A stretch of 64,000 nt of DNA from Candidatus Zhuqueibacterota bacterium (GTDB taxonomy: Bacteria; Zhuqueibacterota; Zhuqueibacteria; Oceanimicrobiales; Oceanimicrobiaceae): contig JAJDAD010000024.1 of assembly GCA_029262055.1 (NCBI GenBank), positions 62,001 through 126,000 of the forward strand, given 5' to 3'. Made by a program: the position numbers and the translations under genes. Below are positions 37,882 to 45,331 of the stretch, piece by piece (positions within the stretch are counted from its first letter, which is position 1; each line of letters opens with the position of its first letter). The notes below the pieces were generated by a model. It was not told the origin of the DNA. It searched no databases and saw nothing but the letters and a program-made list of their open reading frames with translations.

Positions 37882-38727
37882 TCAGTTGTCAGGCTCGGTT
37901 TCCTGGCTGAACTTCTGACTTGCATCCTGCAGAATACGTTTTTCCTCGACGCTTAAGCCGTCGTAACCGACTTCGTTGATCTTATCCAGCACTTCGTCCA
38001 CTTGTTCCCGGATTTGCTGCATGGCCTGGCTTTTCTTTAGATTCTGTACGGCTTTCCTGGATTGTTGCTGCTGTCTTAACCAGCCACCTACCCGATTAAG
38101 GTGCCCGTCAAACCTCAGATAGATAAACCCGACCAGCATGCCACCGAGGTGGGCAAAGTGGGCGACGCCGTCATTGCTGCCGAAGGCGCCCAGCAGCAAC
38201 GAGATACCGGCAAAAACCATGACCAGGTACTTCGCTTTGACCTGCACCGGCAGGACCAGAAATAGCAGCAACGTTATTACGCGCTCGGGAAAAAGAACGG
38301 CAAAAGCCGCCATCACACCATAGATTGCACCGGACGCCCCAACGACCACAACCGGGGAGCTAAAGTTGATGATCAGGTGAAACAAGCCTGCGCCAACTCC
38401 ACAAACGAGATAATATTTGATAAATTCCCGTGTTCCCAAAGTCCGTTCCACCTCACAGCCAAACATCCAGAGAAAGAACATGTTTATGATCAGGTGCCAG
38501 GGGTCGCCATGCAAAAACATGTAGGTGAACAGCTGCCAGATGTAGAAACTGGACAGGACTTCAGCCGGTCGCATCCCCAGCAGGTTTACCAGGTATGGCG
38601 CAGCGCCGCTTAAACGCAGAGCCATCTGGAGAATGAAAATCGCGGCATTGGCAATGAGTAAGTACTTTATTGCCTTGGTTAAGCCACCGCCAAAACCCAG
38701 GCGGAATGTTCTGTCGTAGTATGCCAT
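37882..38727 (-). CDS. Rhomboid-family intramembrane serine protease
   Basis: 281 aa, six core TM helices. The catalytic Ser is S132 in GASGAIYG and the His is H193 in VAHFAHLGG. The oxyanion-side motif is H78xxxN82 in DPWHLIINMFFLWMFG. The C-terminal 80 residues are cytoplasmic and coiled-coil rich (QQQSRKAVQNLKKSQAMQQIREQVDEVLDKINEVG), a tail common in this group. It cuts TM segments of client proteins; clients unknown. First gene of the operon with the amidase. Confidence 0.93.
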   Translation of the reverse strand: MAYYDRTFRLGFGGGLTKAIKYLLIANAAIFILQMALRLSGAAPYLVNLLGMRPAEVLSSFYIWQLFTYMFLHGDPWHLIINMFFLWMFGCEVERTLGTREFIKYYLVCGVGAGLFHLIINFSSPVVVVGASGAIYGVMAAFAVLFPERVITLLLFLVLPVQVKAKYLVMVFAGISLLLGAFGSNDGVAHFAHLGGMLVGFIYLRFDGHLNRVGGWLRQQQQSRKAVQNLKKSQAMQQIREQVDEVLDKINEVGYDGLSVEEKRILQDASQKFSQETEPDN

Positions 38728-38989
38728 TTACAAAACGGTCACGGTGCCTGCAAAGTGATGATATCTAAGATTGGTAACCCCAGAGTTGGGTTAGAAAATT
38801 CCGTATATGTTGAAGAAAGCTTAGTTCTGAAGAAAGGTTCGTGGAACAACTTTATGAGCCCTGGAAAGGCTTGTTTGTGGTATCGACAGGTAGGCTAAAG
38901 ATCTGTATTGAGTTATGTCGAGAGATGCCCGCCCTGGAATCATATTTATTGTAGGGATTGGTCGGTATAAAGTCAAGCAAAAAGTTGTC

Positions 38990-39018
38990 TTGACATGGGC
39001 GTGGGAACGGCCTATATT
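38990..39018 (+). promoter_or_regulatory. Near-consensus sigma70 promoter; predicts leaderless clpS mRNA
   Basis: TTGACA at 38990-38995 and TATATT at 39013-39018 are exactly 17 bp apart. Only 5 nt separate the -10 box from the ATG at 39024, so the transcript should start at or within a base or two of the start codon. Confidence 0.65.
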
Positions 39019-39023
39019 CACGA

Positions 39024-39374
39024 ATGAGTGAAAGAGAGATACCGGGTATCGCTTATCCCGTAGTCGAAAAAAGTCCGCGCAAAAAGCGAAAAAAACGCAC
39101 CCTCAAGATCCCGCAATATCATGTTATCCTGCTGGATGATGATGAGCACAGCTACGATTACGTCATCGAAATGCTCATGCAGACTTTCGGCCATAGCGCA
39201 TCCACCGCGTTTGAGATGGCCTGTAAGGTCGATGCCAGGGGGGAGGTGATTGTGGACACCACAACCCAGGAAAGGGCTGAGCTAAAACGCGACCAGATCC
39301 ACGCGTACGGCGCCGACTGGCGCATCCCCAGGTGCAAGGGCTCTATGTCGGCCAGGATAGAGCCAGCCGATTGA
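39024..39374 (+). CDS. clpS: ClpS-like ATP-dependent Clp protease adaptor
   Basis: 116 aa. A basic N-terminal extension (KSPRKKRKKRTLKIPQ) precedes the ClpS core: YHVILLDDDEHSYDYVIEMLMQTFGHSASTAFEMACKVDARGEVIVDTTTQERAELKRDQI. ClpS docks on the ClpA/ClpC N-domain and delivers N-degron substrates. In E. coli ClpS the pocket uses N34, D35 and H66; here the Asn position is Asp and the His position is Asp (VDARG versus VHYQG). The AELKRDQIHAYG and KGSMSARIEPA signatures mark a distinct subfamily, so substrate choice may differ. No other start is available in the frame and no leader exists. Confidence 0.85.
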   Translation: MSEREIPGIAYPVVEKSPRKKRKKRTLKIPQYHVILLDDDEHSYDYVIEMLMQTFGHSASTAFEMACKVDARGEVIVDTTTQERAELKRDQIHAYGADWRIPRCKGSMSARIEPAD

Positions 39375-39382
39375 TTCGCGCT

Positions 39383-40180
39383 TCAGTCGTTCAGGAAAAA
39401 CGTCTGCGACAGGTCACTGTTGAGTTCTGTCTCCAGCACAGACGACTCTGTGAACTTTTTTTCATTTACCGTTACAACGATCTTGTGCGGCACCATAACC
39501 CCTTCGATTTTCCGGTAGTCTGAGTAGGTTTCGGCCATTGTTGCCAGGCCGACCTCGGGTGCGCCGAGGTAGGTTTTGCGGTTCACCAGATGTGTTTGGG
39601 CATCGACATAGATGGCGAAAAAATCTCCGGTGAGATTCTTTATTTCTACAACGTGGTTGGTTTGGCCTGAAAGGGTCTCTTCGCCGATGTAGCTCACCCT
39701 ATACTCCCCGCTGTCGTAATTCTTGAAAACATTGAACAGGTCGCGAAACAGCCCCCGCTCCATCTCGCGTTTTTCCTTGGCGCTCAGAGCGCTAACCTCG
39801 TTGTTGATTTGCTTCCAGCTTTGACTGCCGTTCAGAACCTGAACGCGGGTGCCGTTAGCCAGCTCCATGATCTGTTTTGTCTTGTCAGGCAATTGAATTG
39901 TCTCTGTCACAGTTAGTGCTATTTTGGCCAGCCCCGTGATCTCGCTTTGCGTCTTGATGGTAAAGTTGGTCATTGCGCGAAAGATGTCTTCGCCGCCACT
40001 CGCTGTAATCGTTGCCTGGAGAATTTCCTCTGCCCTTGCCTGCGGGCTGACTTCTTGGCGGACCTGTGCGAGTGTGTTTTCACCGTTCGCCAGCGCCCCG
40101 GCCGGCTCATGGGCAAGCAGCAGTCCTATCATTAAGACCTTCAAAAGTAGAACTTGCGGGTGTCTGTTTGGCTTCATCAT
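39383..40180 (-). CDS. LolA-like periplasmic outer-membrane lipoprotein-sorting protein
   Basis: About 265 aa. A signal peptide (PQVLLLKVLMIGLLLAHEPAGALA) is followed by a single beta-rich domain (EILQATITASGGEDIFRAMTNFTIKTQSEITGLAKIALTVTETIQLPDKTKQIM through YSDYRKIEGVMVPHKIVV), resembling LolA/LppX-type lipid-binding folds. Such proteins can carry lipoproteins or lipids; the cargo is unknown. ATG 40180 overlaps the stop of the CLC gene, showing translational coupling. It is the last gene of a methyltransferase-CLC-LolA-like operon. Confidence 0.75.
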   Translation of the reverse strand: MMKPNRHPQVLLLKVLMIGLLLAHEPAGALANGENTLAQVRQEVSPQARAEEILQATITASGGEDIFRAMTNFTIKTQSEITGLAKIALTVTETIQLPDKTKQIMELANGTRVQVLNGSQSWKQINNEVSALSAKEKREMERGLFRDLFNVFKNYDSGEYRVSYIGEETLSGQTNHVVEIKNLTGDFFAIYVDAQTHLVNRKTYLGAPEVGLATMAETYSDYRKIEGVMVPHKIVVTVNEKKFTESSVLETELNSDLSQTFFLND

Positions 40181-42009
40181 GCTTGGGTACTCCACTTAAT
40201 CAGCGCCTCGTCATAGGCGGAAATCAAATCACGGTACGTTAAAAAGCCCAGCACTTTCCCGGGGTCCTGCTCATCCACCACCGGGAGAGACGGGTATCGT
40301 GTTTGCAGGAATTTCGACAACGCGCGGTGCAGGTTCTCTGACGGCGTGACCTTTTCAAAGGGCGTCTTTATGTCTTCTGCCAGGATCAAGTTGCCGGCAC
40401 CCTCTTCGCCGATTATGGCACGCAGCGTGTTCATGGTCAGCAGACCTGTGAAATTGCCGTCGTCGTCCACCACCGGAAAACTGTCTTCATCTCTCTCGGA
40501 AAACATTGGCAGAATACGATCGATAGGGAGGCAATGGTTTATCACCGGCGCGTCCGTGGTTTCCTTGAACGCAACGCGGACGGGTATTTCTTTGAGGATG
40601 TCGACAATGAGATCGCCCCGATGCGCAGGGGACTCGGCATGATTCTTGACCTGCTGGCTGTAAATACTCCATTTGCGTGCCACGAAAAAGGCAACCGTCG
40701 AGGTGAAAATCAAGGGAACGAGCAGGCCATAGCCGCCGGTCATTTCAGTAATCATTATTGTCATCGAAACCGGTACGTTTGCGGCTCCGGCAAAAAAAGC
40801 CGCCATGCCGATCAGGACGTACGCATCAGGCTGCGTCACGACCTCGGGAAAAAGCTGATGCGCAAATCCGCCGTAGGCGCCCCCAAACATTGCGCCCATA
40901 AACAAAGATGGCGCAAAAATACCGCCACTGCCACCGGAGCCGATTGAAAAAGACGTTGCCAGGACCTTCAGGACCGCGGCCAGGAGCATGAGGCTGATTG
41001 CCATCTGGCCGTCGATCGCCTGTTGAATCCAGCCGTATCCCGAGCCGAGGATATAGGGAAAAAAGAAACCGAGTGTCCCCAGCAGCAAACCGCCGAGAGC
41101 AGGCTTGATGTGCTTCGGTATTGGCAAAGGGGCGAAGACTCGTTCATGCATGCCATAGAACACCTTTACATAAAGGATACCGAGCAGAGCACACAGCAAT
41201 CCGAACAGACCATAGAACAGCAGTTCGAGCGGGTGCCGGAAGATGAAGTCCGCCGTGTTAAAAATAGTGCCCCAGCCGTGCAGAGAGGCAAAGACCGAGT
41301 ATCCGATGATCGAGGCCGTAATGGCAGGAACCAGTCCCTCTGTTTCTATGTCATCGTTGTAGATGCTTTCAACGGCGAAGATGGCACCCCCGATGGGAGA
41401 GCGAAAGATGCTGCCGATGCCGGCGGCCATACCGGACACCAGCATGATTCGCCGGTCGGAATCGGTCAACTTCAACTTGGTGGCCAAGATAGAGCCGAAT
41501 CCCGCCCCGATTTGCGCAATGGGCCCTTCCCTGCCGGCGCTGCCACCGGTTCCGATGGTAACGGCTGAGGCTATGGTTTTGATGAGTGGAACCCGGGCGC
41601 GAATAATGCCGCGTTCATGATGAAAGGATTTGATCACGCCGTCGGTGCCATGCCCCTCTGCTTCCGGAGCCCAGATGTAAACCAGCAGGCCGGAGATGAG
41701 CCCGCCCACTGTCGGGATGATAAAGAACCACCAATTGTAGCGGAGGTCGCCGGCCTCGGCAGGGGCGCCTGCACCAGCAGCTTCACCGCCAGGCAGCGGC
41801 GGGTTGAAGTCGGCGAGCCCTTTCAGTGAAACCAGCTCGATGAATTCCTGCAGGTGGACGAACAGGATACCCCCAAGACCGGCCACAATGCCTACCATAA
41901 AACTGTAGAGCATCCAGCGCCCCGTAAACTTGAACTCAAAATGCTTGCTGAATCGCTGGACAAATCTGCGACCAACCACCAGGCTGCGCCTAACTCGGGA
42001 TCGAGGCAT
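40177..42009 (-). CDS. CLC-type chloride channel or transporter with two CBS domains
   Basis: 610 aa. About ten hydrophobic helices carry the CLC signatures GTGGSAGREGPIAQIGAG (gating Glu in GREGP), GSGGSGGIFAPSLFMGAMFGGAYG and AANVPVSMTIMITEMTGGYG. The first selectivity motif reads GHGTDGVI instead of GSGIP. The C-terminal part (about 470-605) is a CBS pair (INHCLPIDRILPMFSERDEDSFPVVDDDGNFTGLLTMNTLR; LHRALSKFLQTRYPSLPVVDEQDPGKVLGFLTYRDL), a nucleotide-sensing module. It exchanges or conducts Cl- across the inner membrane; channel versus H+ antiporter mode is not decided. It overlaps the upstream methyltransferase gene by 20 bp. Confidence 0.92.
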   Translation of the reverse strand: MPRSRVRRSLVVGRRFVQRFSKHFEFKFTGRWMLYSFMVGIVAGLGGILFVHLQEFIELVSLKGLADFNPPLPGGEAAGAGAPAEAGDLRYNWWFFIIPTVGGLISGLLVYIWAPEAEGHGTDGVIKSFHHERGIIRARVPLIKTIASAVTIGTGGSAGREGPIAQIGAGFGSILATKLKLTDSDRRIMLVSGMAAGIGSIFRSPIGGAIFAVESIYNDDIETEGLVPAITASIIGYSVFASLHGWGTIFNTADFIFRHPLELLFYGLFGLLCALLGILYVKVFYGMHERVFAPLPIPKHIKPALGGLLLGTLGFFFPYILGSGYGWIQQAIDGQMAISLMLLAAVLKVLATSFSIGSGGSGGIFAPSLFMGAMFGGAYGGFAHQLFPEVVTQPDAYVLIGMAAFFAGAANVPVSMTIMITEMTGGYGLLVPLIFTSTVAFFVARKWSIYSQQVKNHAESPAHRGDLIVDILKEIPVRVAFKETTDAPVINHCLPIDRILPMFSERDEDSFPVVDDDGNFTGLLTMNTLRAIIGEEGAGNLILAEDIKTPFEKVTPSENLHRALSKFLQTRYPSLPVVDEQDPGKVLGFLTYRDLISAYDEALIKWSTQA

Positions 42010-42661
42010 TACCCTTCTTCTTCTTTTGGCTAATGAATTGGCATTGAAACAATGATTTTGTTTGTCTTAGACAGGTCCAGCCCTGGAGCTGGAATGCCTT
42101 CCTGCAGTTCTCCGGTGATTGCAGATAAAGGCGCTGACCCAGGAGAAAACGCAAAAAATTGATTAGATGGCGCGGGGCGCAGGTAACCAGCATGTAGCCT
42201 GTGCAGACCGTAACGCGACCCACCTCCCTGAAAAACGGATTGAGTTCACTCAAATATTCCGACAAACCGATGGCAGTGACCAAATAGAACGTATCGGGCT
42301 TGAATGGCAGTGCAGTGGCTGAGGCTCGGACCAAATGAACATTGCCGTTCTTTTGCAGTTGCCGCAGCATTTTTGCGGAGGAGTCAACTAGCACCAGTCG
42401 GGCCGAACTGGGGAGCGCCGCCAGCGACGTTCCCGTGCCGCAGCCGACATCGAGGATGAGCTTGCCACTGGCAGAAAGGCCGGCCATGAGGCTGCGAATG
42501 CACCTCAGTTCTTGCCGCAGAGGAAGTCTGAACGGAAACATCGTTCTTCCCCTGGCATAAAGCGGAGCTTTCAAGTCCCACAAGTTTGTCAAAGCGTTTG
42601 CTGGAATAGCCGCAGCCTTTCTTCTGTTTTTGTGGGCCAAAGATAACAGATATTCTGCCAA
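41990..42661 (-). CDS. Class I SAM-dependent methyltransferase
   Basis: 223 aa. Motif I is LILDVGCGTGTSLAAL (about 83-98), followed by ARLVLVDSSAKMLRQL and NVHLVRASATALPFKPDTFYLVTAIGLSEYL, the Methyltransf_11/25 pattern. The acceptor is unknown; small molecules such as quinones or lipids are typical for this group. The open frame begins with a TTG at 42661 and no ribosome-binding site is clear, so the N-terminus is uncertain. It overlaps the CLC gene by 20 bp. Confidence 0.85.
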   Translation of the reverse strand: MAEYLLSLAHKNRRKAAAIPANALTNLWDLKAPLYARGRTMFPFRLPLRQELRCIRSLMAGLSASGKLILDVGCGTGTSLAALPSSARLVLVDSSAKMLRQLQKNGNVHLVRASATALPFKPDTFYLVTAIGLSEYLSELNPFFREVGRVTVCTGYMLVTCAPRHLINFLRFLLGQRLYLQSPENCRKAFQLQGWTCLRQTKSLFQCQFISQKKKKGNASIPS

Positions 42662-43058
42662 ATGTCAATGCTATGCCGCATCTCTGTCCTCTGTGAGAAA
42701 ATACAGGAACGCCGGCTGCGACAACTTCGACTCAAGTCTATTCTGCATTGGGACGAAGATAAGCATTGACATTTATGAGCAATTTCTTTAAAATTTCCAC
42801 GATTTTCAGCCCTCCGCCGGGGTTTACCAAAAAGACAGAATGGTCCTGCTCATAAATGATGCTCCAAACCGGGAAAAGCGGATGCATCTTTGTTGTTGCC
42901 GCACACCGTCTTCAGACACGGCAGCATTCCAGGCAGTGGCAGGAGACATTCAAAACTGCGAAGATTGACTGTTTATTATATATAGGCGCTCCTCCATCCG
43001 GTCGATACATCCATAAGGGATATTGTAAACAACTCGTCCATCAGAACAGGGAAAGGTC
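42662..43058. other. 397 bp spacer with promoter and long glgP leader
   Basis: The spacer holds a near-consensus promoter (42766-42794) that would give glgP a leader of about 258 nt. An AT-rich TTATATATAGG near 42975 could be a second -10 box. No known riboswitch pattern was recognised. A 68-codon open frame (42856-43062) overlaps the glgP start but is not protein-like. Confidence 0.5.
42766..42794 (+). promoter_or_regulatory. Near-consensus sigma70 promoter for glgP
   Basis: TTGACA at 42766-42771 and TAAAAT at 42789-42794, 17 bp apart. Predicted start near 42801. Confidence 0.6.
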
Positions 43059-44777
43059 ATGATAGAAACCAGCGACATTTTTAAGCGGATAAGCCACCAA
43101 AAGGGGAAACGGGAAATTGCTTACTTCACTATGGAAGTCGCACTAGAGGACGATATTCCCTCTTTTAGTGGTGGCCTCGGCGTTCTTGCAGGCGACACCC
43201 TCAGATCCGCAGCAGATTTGGGCATTCCTATGGTAGGTATGACGCTGCTGCAGCAGTACGGGTATTTTCACCAGGGACTGAATGAAGAGGGTCAACAGAT
43301 CGAGACGGAGGTTCGTTGGAACCCGGAAACGAAGCTTAAGCAGTTGCCGAACTATGTTGAGCTGAAGATCGAAAACCGTGTTGTGGAGGTCAAAGTCTGG
43401 GAGTATGACATAATCGGCAAGTTCGGCTATGTTGTGCCGGTCTATTTTCTTGACGTCAACGTCGAAGGCAATGACGAACGGGATCGCGAGCTGAACAAAC
43501 ATCTATACGGCGGTGGCGACTATATCAGGCTCTGTCAGGAAATTATCCTGGGTATAGGCGGTGTGCGCATGTTGCGCGATCTTGGCTACCGAGATATCAG
43601 AAGCTACCATCTGAACGAGGGCCACGCCAGCTTGCTGACGCTCGAGCTTATCAGGGAAAGCGGCTACAGCTCCCATGAGAAGATCCAGAAAGCGTGCGTT
43701 TTTACGACTCATACGCCGGTGCCGGCAGGGCATGATGTTTTCGATTTTGAGATGGTGCGGAACGTCCTTAGCCCGGTTTATATCGATTACCTGAAAGAGA
43801 TTCTTGAGGGAGAACACCCGGTCAACCTGACGACCATTTCCCTCAAGTTGAGCCGCTTTATTAACGGCGTTTCAGTCAAGCACGCCGAAGTCTCAAGAAA
43901 TATGTTCAGGCGACCGGAGATACATGCGGTGACCAATGGCATCCACTCAGCCACCTGGGTCGCCCCCAGTTTTAAGAAACTCTTCGACCAGTACCTGCCC
44001 GGCTGGGACGTCGACCCAAGCCATTTTTCGCGCGCGGTCTTTATTTCCGATCAGGAAATTTGGAAAGCACACATTGCTGCTAAAGGCAGGCTCATGCAGC
44101 TGATCCAGGAGCAAACCGGCGTGGTCATGGATTTGAATAAACTTACCATTGGCTTTGCCCGGCGCGCAGCCGCGTACAAAAGGGCTGACCTGGTGTTTTC
44201 CGATCTTGACAGGCTCGCAGGCCTCGCAGGCGAAAAAATACAAATCGTTTTCGCCGGCAAGGCGCACCCCAAGGACGAGGAGGGCAAAAGCGTCATCAGA
44301 AGCGTCTTCGAGGCGAAGAAGAAGCTGAAGGGCCAAATCGAGATTGCCTATCTGGAAAACTATGGTATGCATCTGGGCCGCGCACTAACCTCTGGCGTCG
44401 ACGTATGGCTGAATAACCCACAAAGGCCGCGGGAAGCGTCGGGAACAAGTGGTATGAAGTCCGCTCACAACGGCGTTATGAACTTTAGCGTCCTGGACGG
44501 ATGGTGGATTGAGGGCTGCGTCGAGGGTCTAACCGGCTGGGCCATCGGACCTGAACCGACAGAAGATAACCTGACCGACTACGACGAAGGTCTTGATTAT
44601 GAAAGCCTATATTCCAAGTTGGAGAAAGTCATCATTCCGATGTACTATGAGGACCGCGAAAACTGGATTAGAATGATGAAGAGCACCATCGCCCTCAATG
44701 CTCCCTATTTTAACACGCACCGGATGATCAAAGAATACGCGGTGCGGGCGTACAAGGTCTCACCCCTGTTCCAGTAG
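43059..44777 (+). CDS. glgP: Alpha-glucan phosphorylase (GT35, short form)
   Basis: 572 aa, much shorter than the 800-residue E. coli enzyme but typical of the compact bacterial/archaeal form. It releases glucose-1-phosphate from glycogen or maltodextrin with phosphate. Seen: IAYFTMEVALEDDIPSFSGGLGVLAGDTLRSAADLGIPMVGM, YHLNEGHASLL, FTTHTPVPAGHD, THAVTNGIHSATWV-like (observed IHAVTNGIHSATWVAPSF), RRAAAYKRADL, and the pyridoxal-phosphate lysine K467 in EASGTSGMKSAHNGVMN. GGGAAAGG precedes ATG 43059. Other glycogen genes are not in the window. Confidence 0.94.
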   Translation: MIETSDIFKRISHQKGKREIAYFTMEVALEDDIPSFSGGLGVLAGDTLRSAADLGIPMVGMTLLQQYGYFHQGLNEEGQQIETEVRWNPETKLKQLPNYVELKIENRVVEVKVWEYDIIGKFGYVVPVYFLDVNVEGNDERDRELNKHLYGGGDYIRLCQEIILGIGGVRMLRDLGYRDIRSYHLNEGHASLLTLELIRESGYSSHEKIQKACVFTTHTPVPAGHDVFDFEMVRNVLSPVYIDYLKEILEGEHPVNLTTISLKLSRFINGVSVKHAEVSRNMFRRPEIHAVTNGIHSATWVAPSFKKLFDQYLPGWDVDPSHFSRAVFISDQEIWKAHIAAKGRLMQLIQEQTGVVMDLNKLTIGFARRAAAYKRADLVFSDLDRLAGLAGEKIQIVFAGKAHPKDEEGKSVIRSVFEAKKKLKGQIEIAYLENYGMHLGRALTSGVDVWLNNPQRPREASGTSGMKSAHNGVMNFSVLDGWWIEGCVEGLTGWAIGPEPTEDNLTDYDEGLDYESLYSKLEKVIIPMYYEDRENWIRMMKSTIALNAPYFNTHRMIKEYAVRAYKVSPLFQ

Positions 44778-44828
44778 TCCGGCCATGATAGTGCGAGATT
44801 CTTTAGGCTCTGCGAAAGGAATTTAGGT

Positions 44829-45314
44829 ATGCCCATTGCCGCTGATGTCTTCAAGCAAGTCATGAGTAGGTTCTGCACGGGCGTCACCGTGGTTACTGTG
44901 CGGAGCCAGAATCAGGTTCACGGCCTGACGGTTAGCGCATTCTCGTCGCTCTCTTTGGCTCCGCCCTTGATTCTGGTCTGTATAGGCAACAAGGGAGCCA
45001 GTCATGAGTTTTTGGTACAGAGCGACTCTTTTGCCGTCAATGTTTTGAGTGAGGACCAACAGGATCTGGCAAGCAGGTTTGCCAATCCGAAGCTCAGCAG
45101 TGATGAGCGATTTGAAGGATGTGACTTACAAGACCTTCCCGGCAATCCACCCGTGTTCCAGGATGTTATGGCCTACCTGGTTTGTAAAAAAGTGGAAAGG
45201 TTCGCCGGCGGCGATCATTCGATTTTCGTGGGTGAGGCGCAACAGGCCCAGTTTCACGAATCCAACAAACCGCTCTTATATTATCAGGGTGGGTTTTGTG
45301 CTCTGGATAGATGA
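44829..45314 (+). CDS. Flavin reductase-like FMN-binding protein
   Basis: 161 aa, single flavin-reductase domain (HpaC/SnaC type). Key segments: FKQVMSRFCTGVTVVTVRSQNQVHGLTVSAFSSLSLAPPLILVCIGNKGASHEFLVQSDSFAVNVLSEDQQDLASRF and DHSIFVGEAQQ, which build the FMN site. It would reduce flavin with NAD(P)H for a partner monooxygenase, but none is nearby. AAAGGA precedes the ATG. It lies 51 bp downstream of glgP and may be co-transcribed by read-through. Confidence 0.9.
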   Translation: MPIAADVFKQVMSRFCTGVTVVTVRSQNQVHGLTVSAFSSLSLAPPLILVCIGNKGASHEFLVQSDSFAVNVLSEDQQDLASRFANPKLSSDERFEGCDLQDLPGNPPVFQDVMAYLVCKKVERFAGGDHSIFVGEAQQAQFHESNKPLLYYQGGFCALDR

Positions 45315-45331
45315 CCTTCCCCGTCAGCCTT

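Noticed and set aside
42856-43062. 68-codon frame overlapping the glgP start by ATGA
   Set aside because: Composition is not protein-like, there is no ribosome-binding site, and glgP has its own strong GGGAAAGG.
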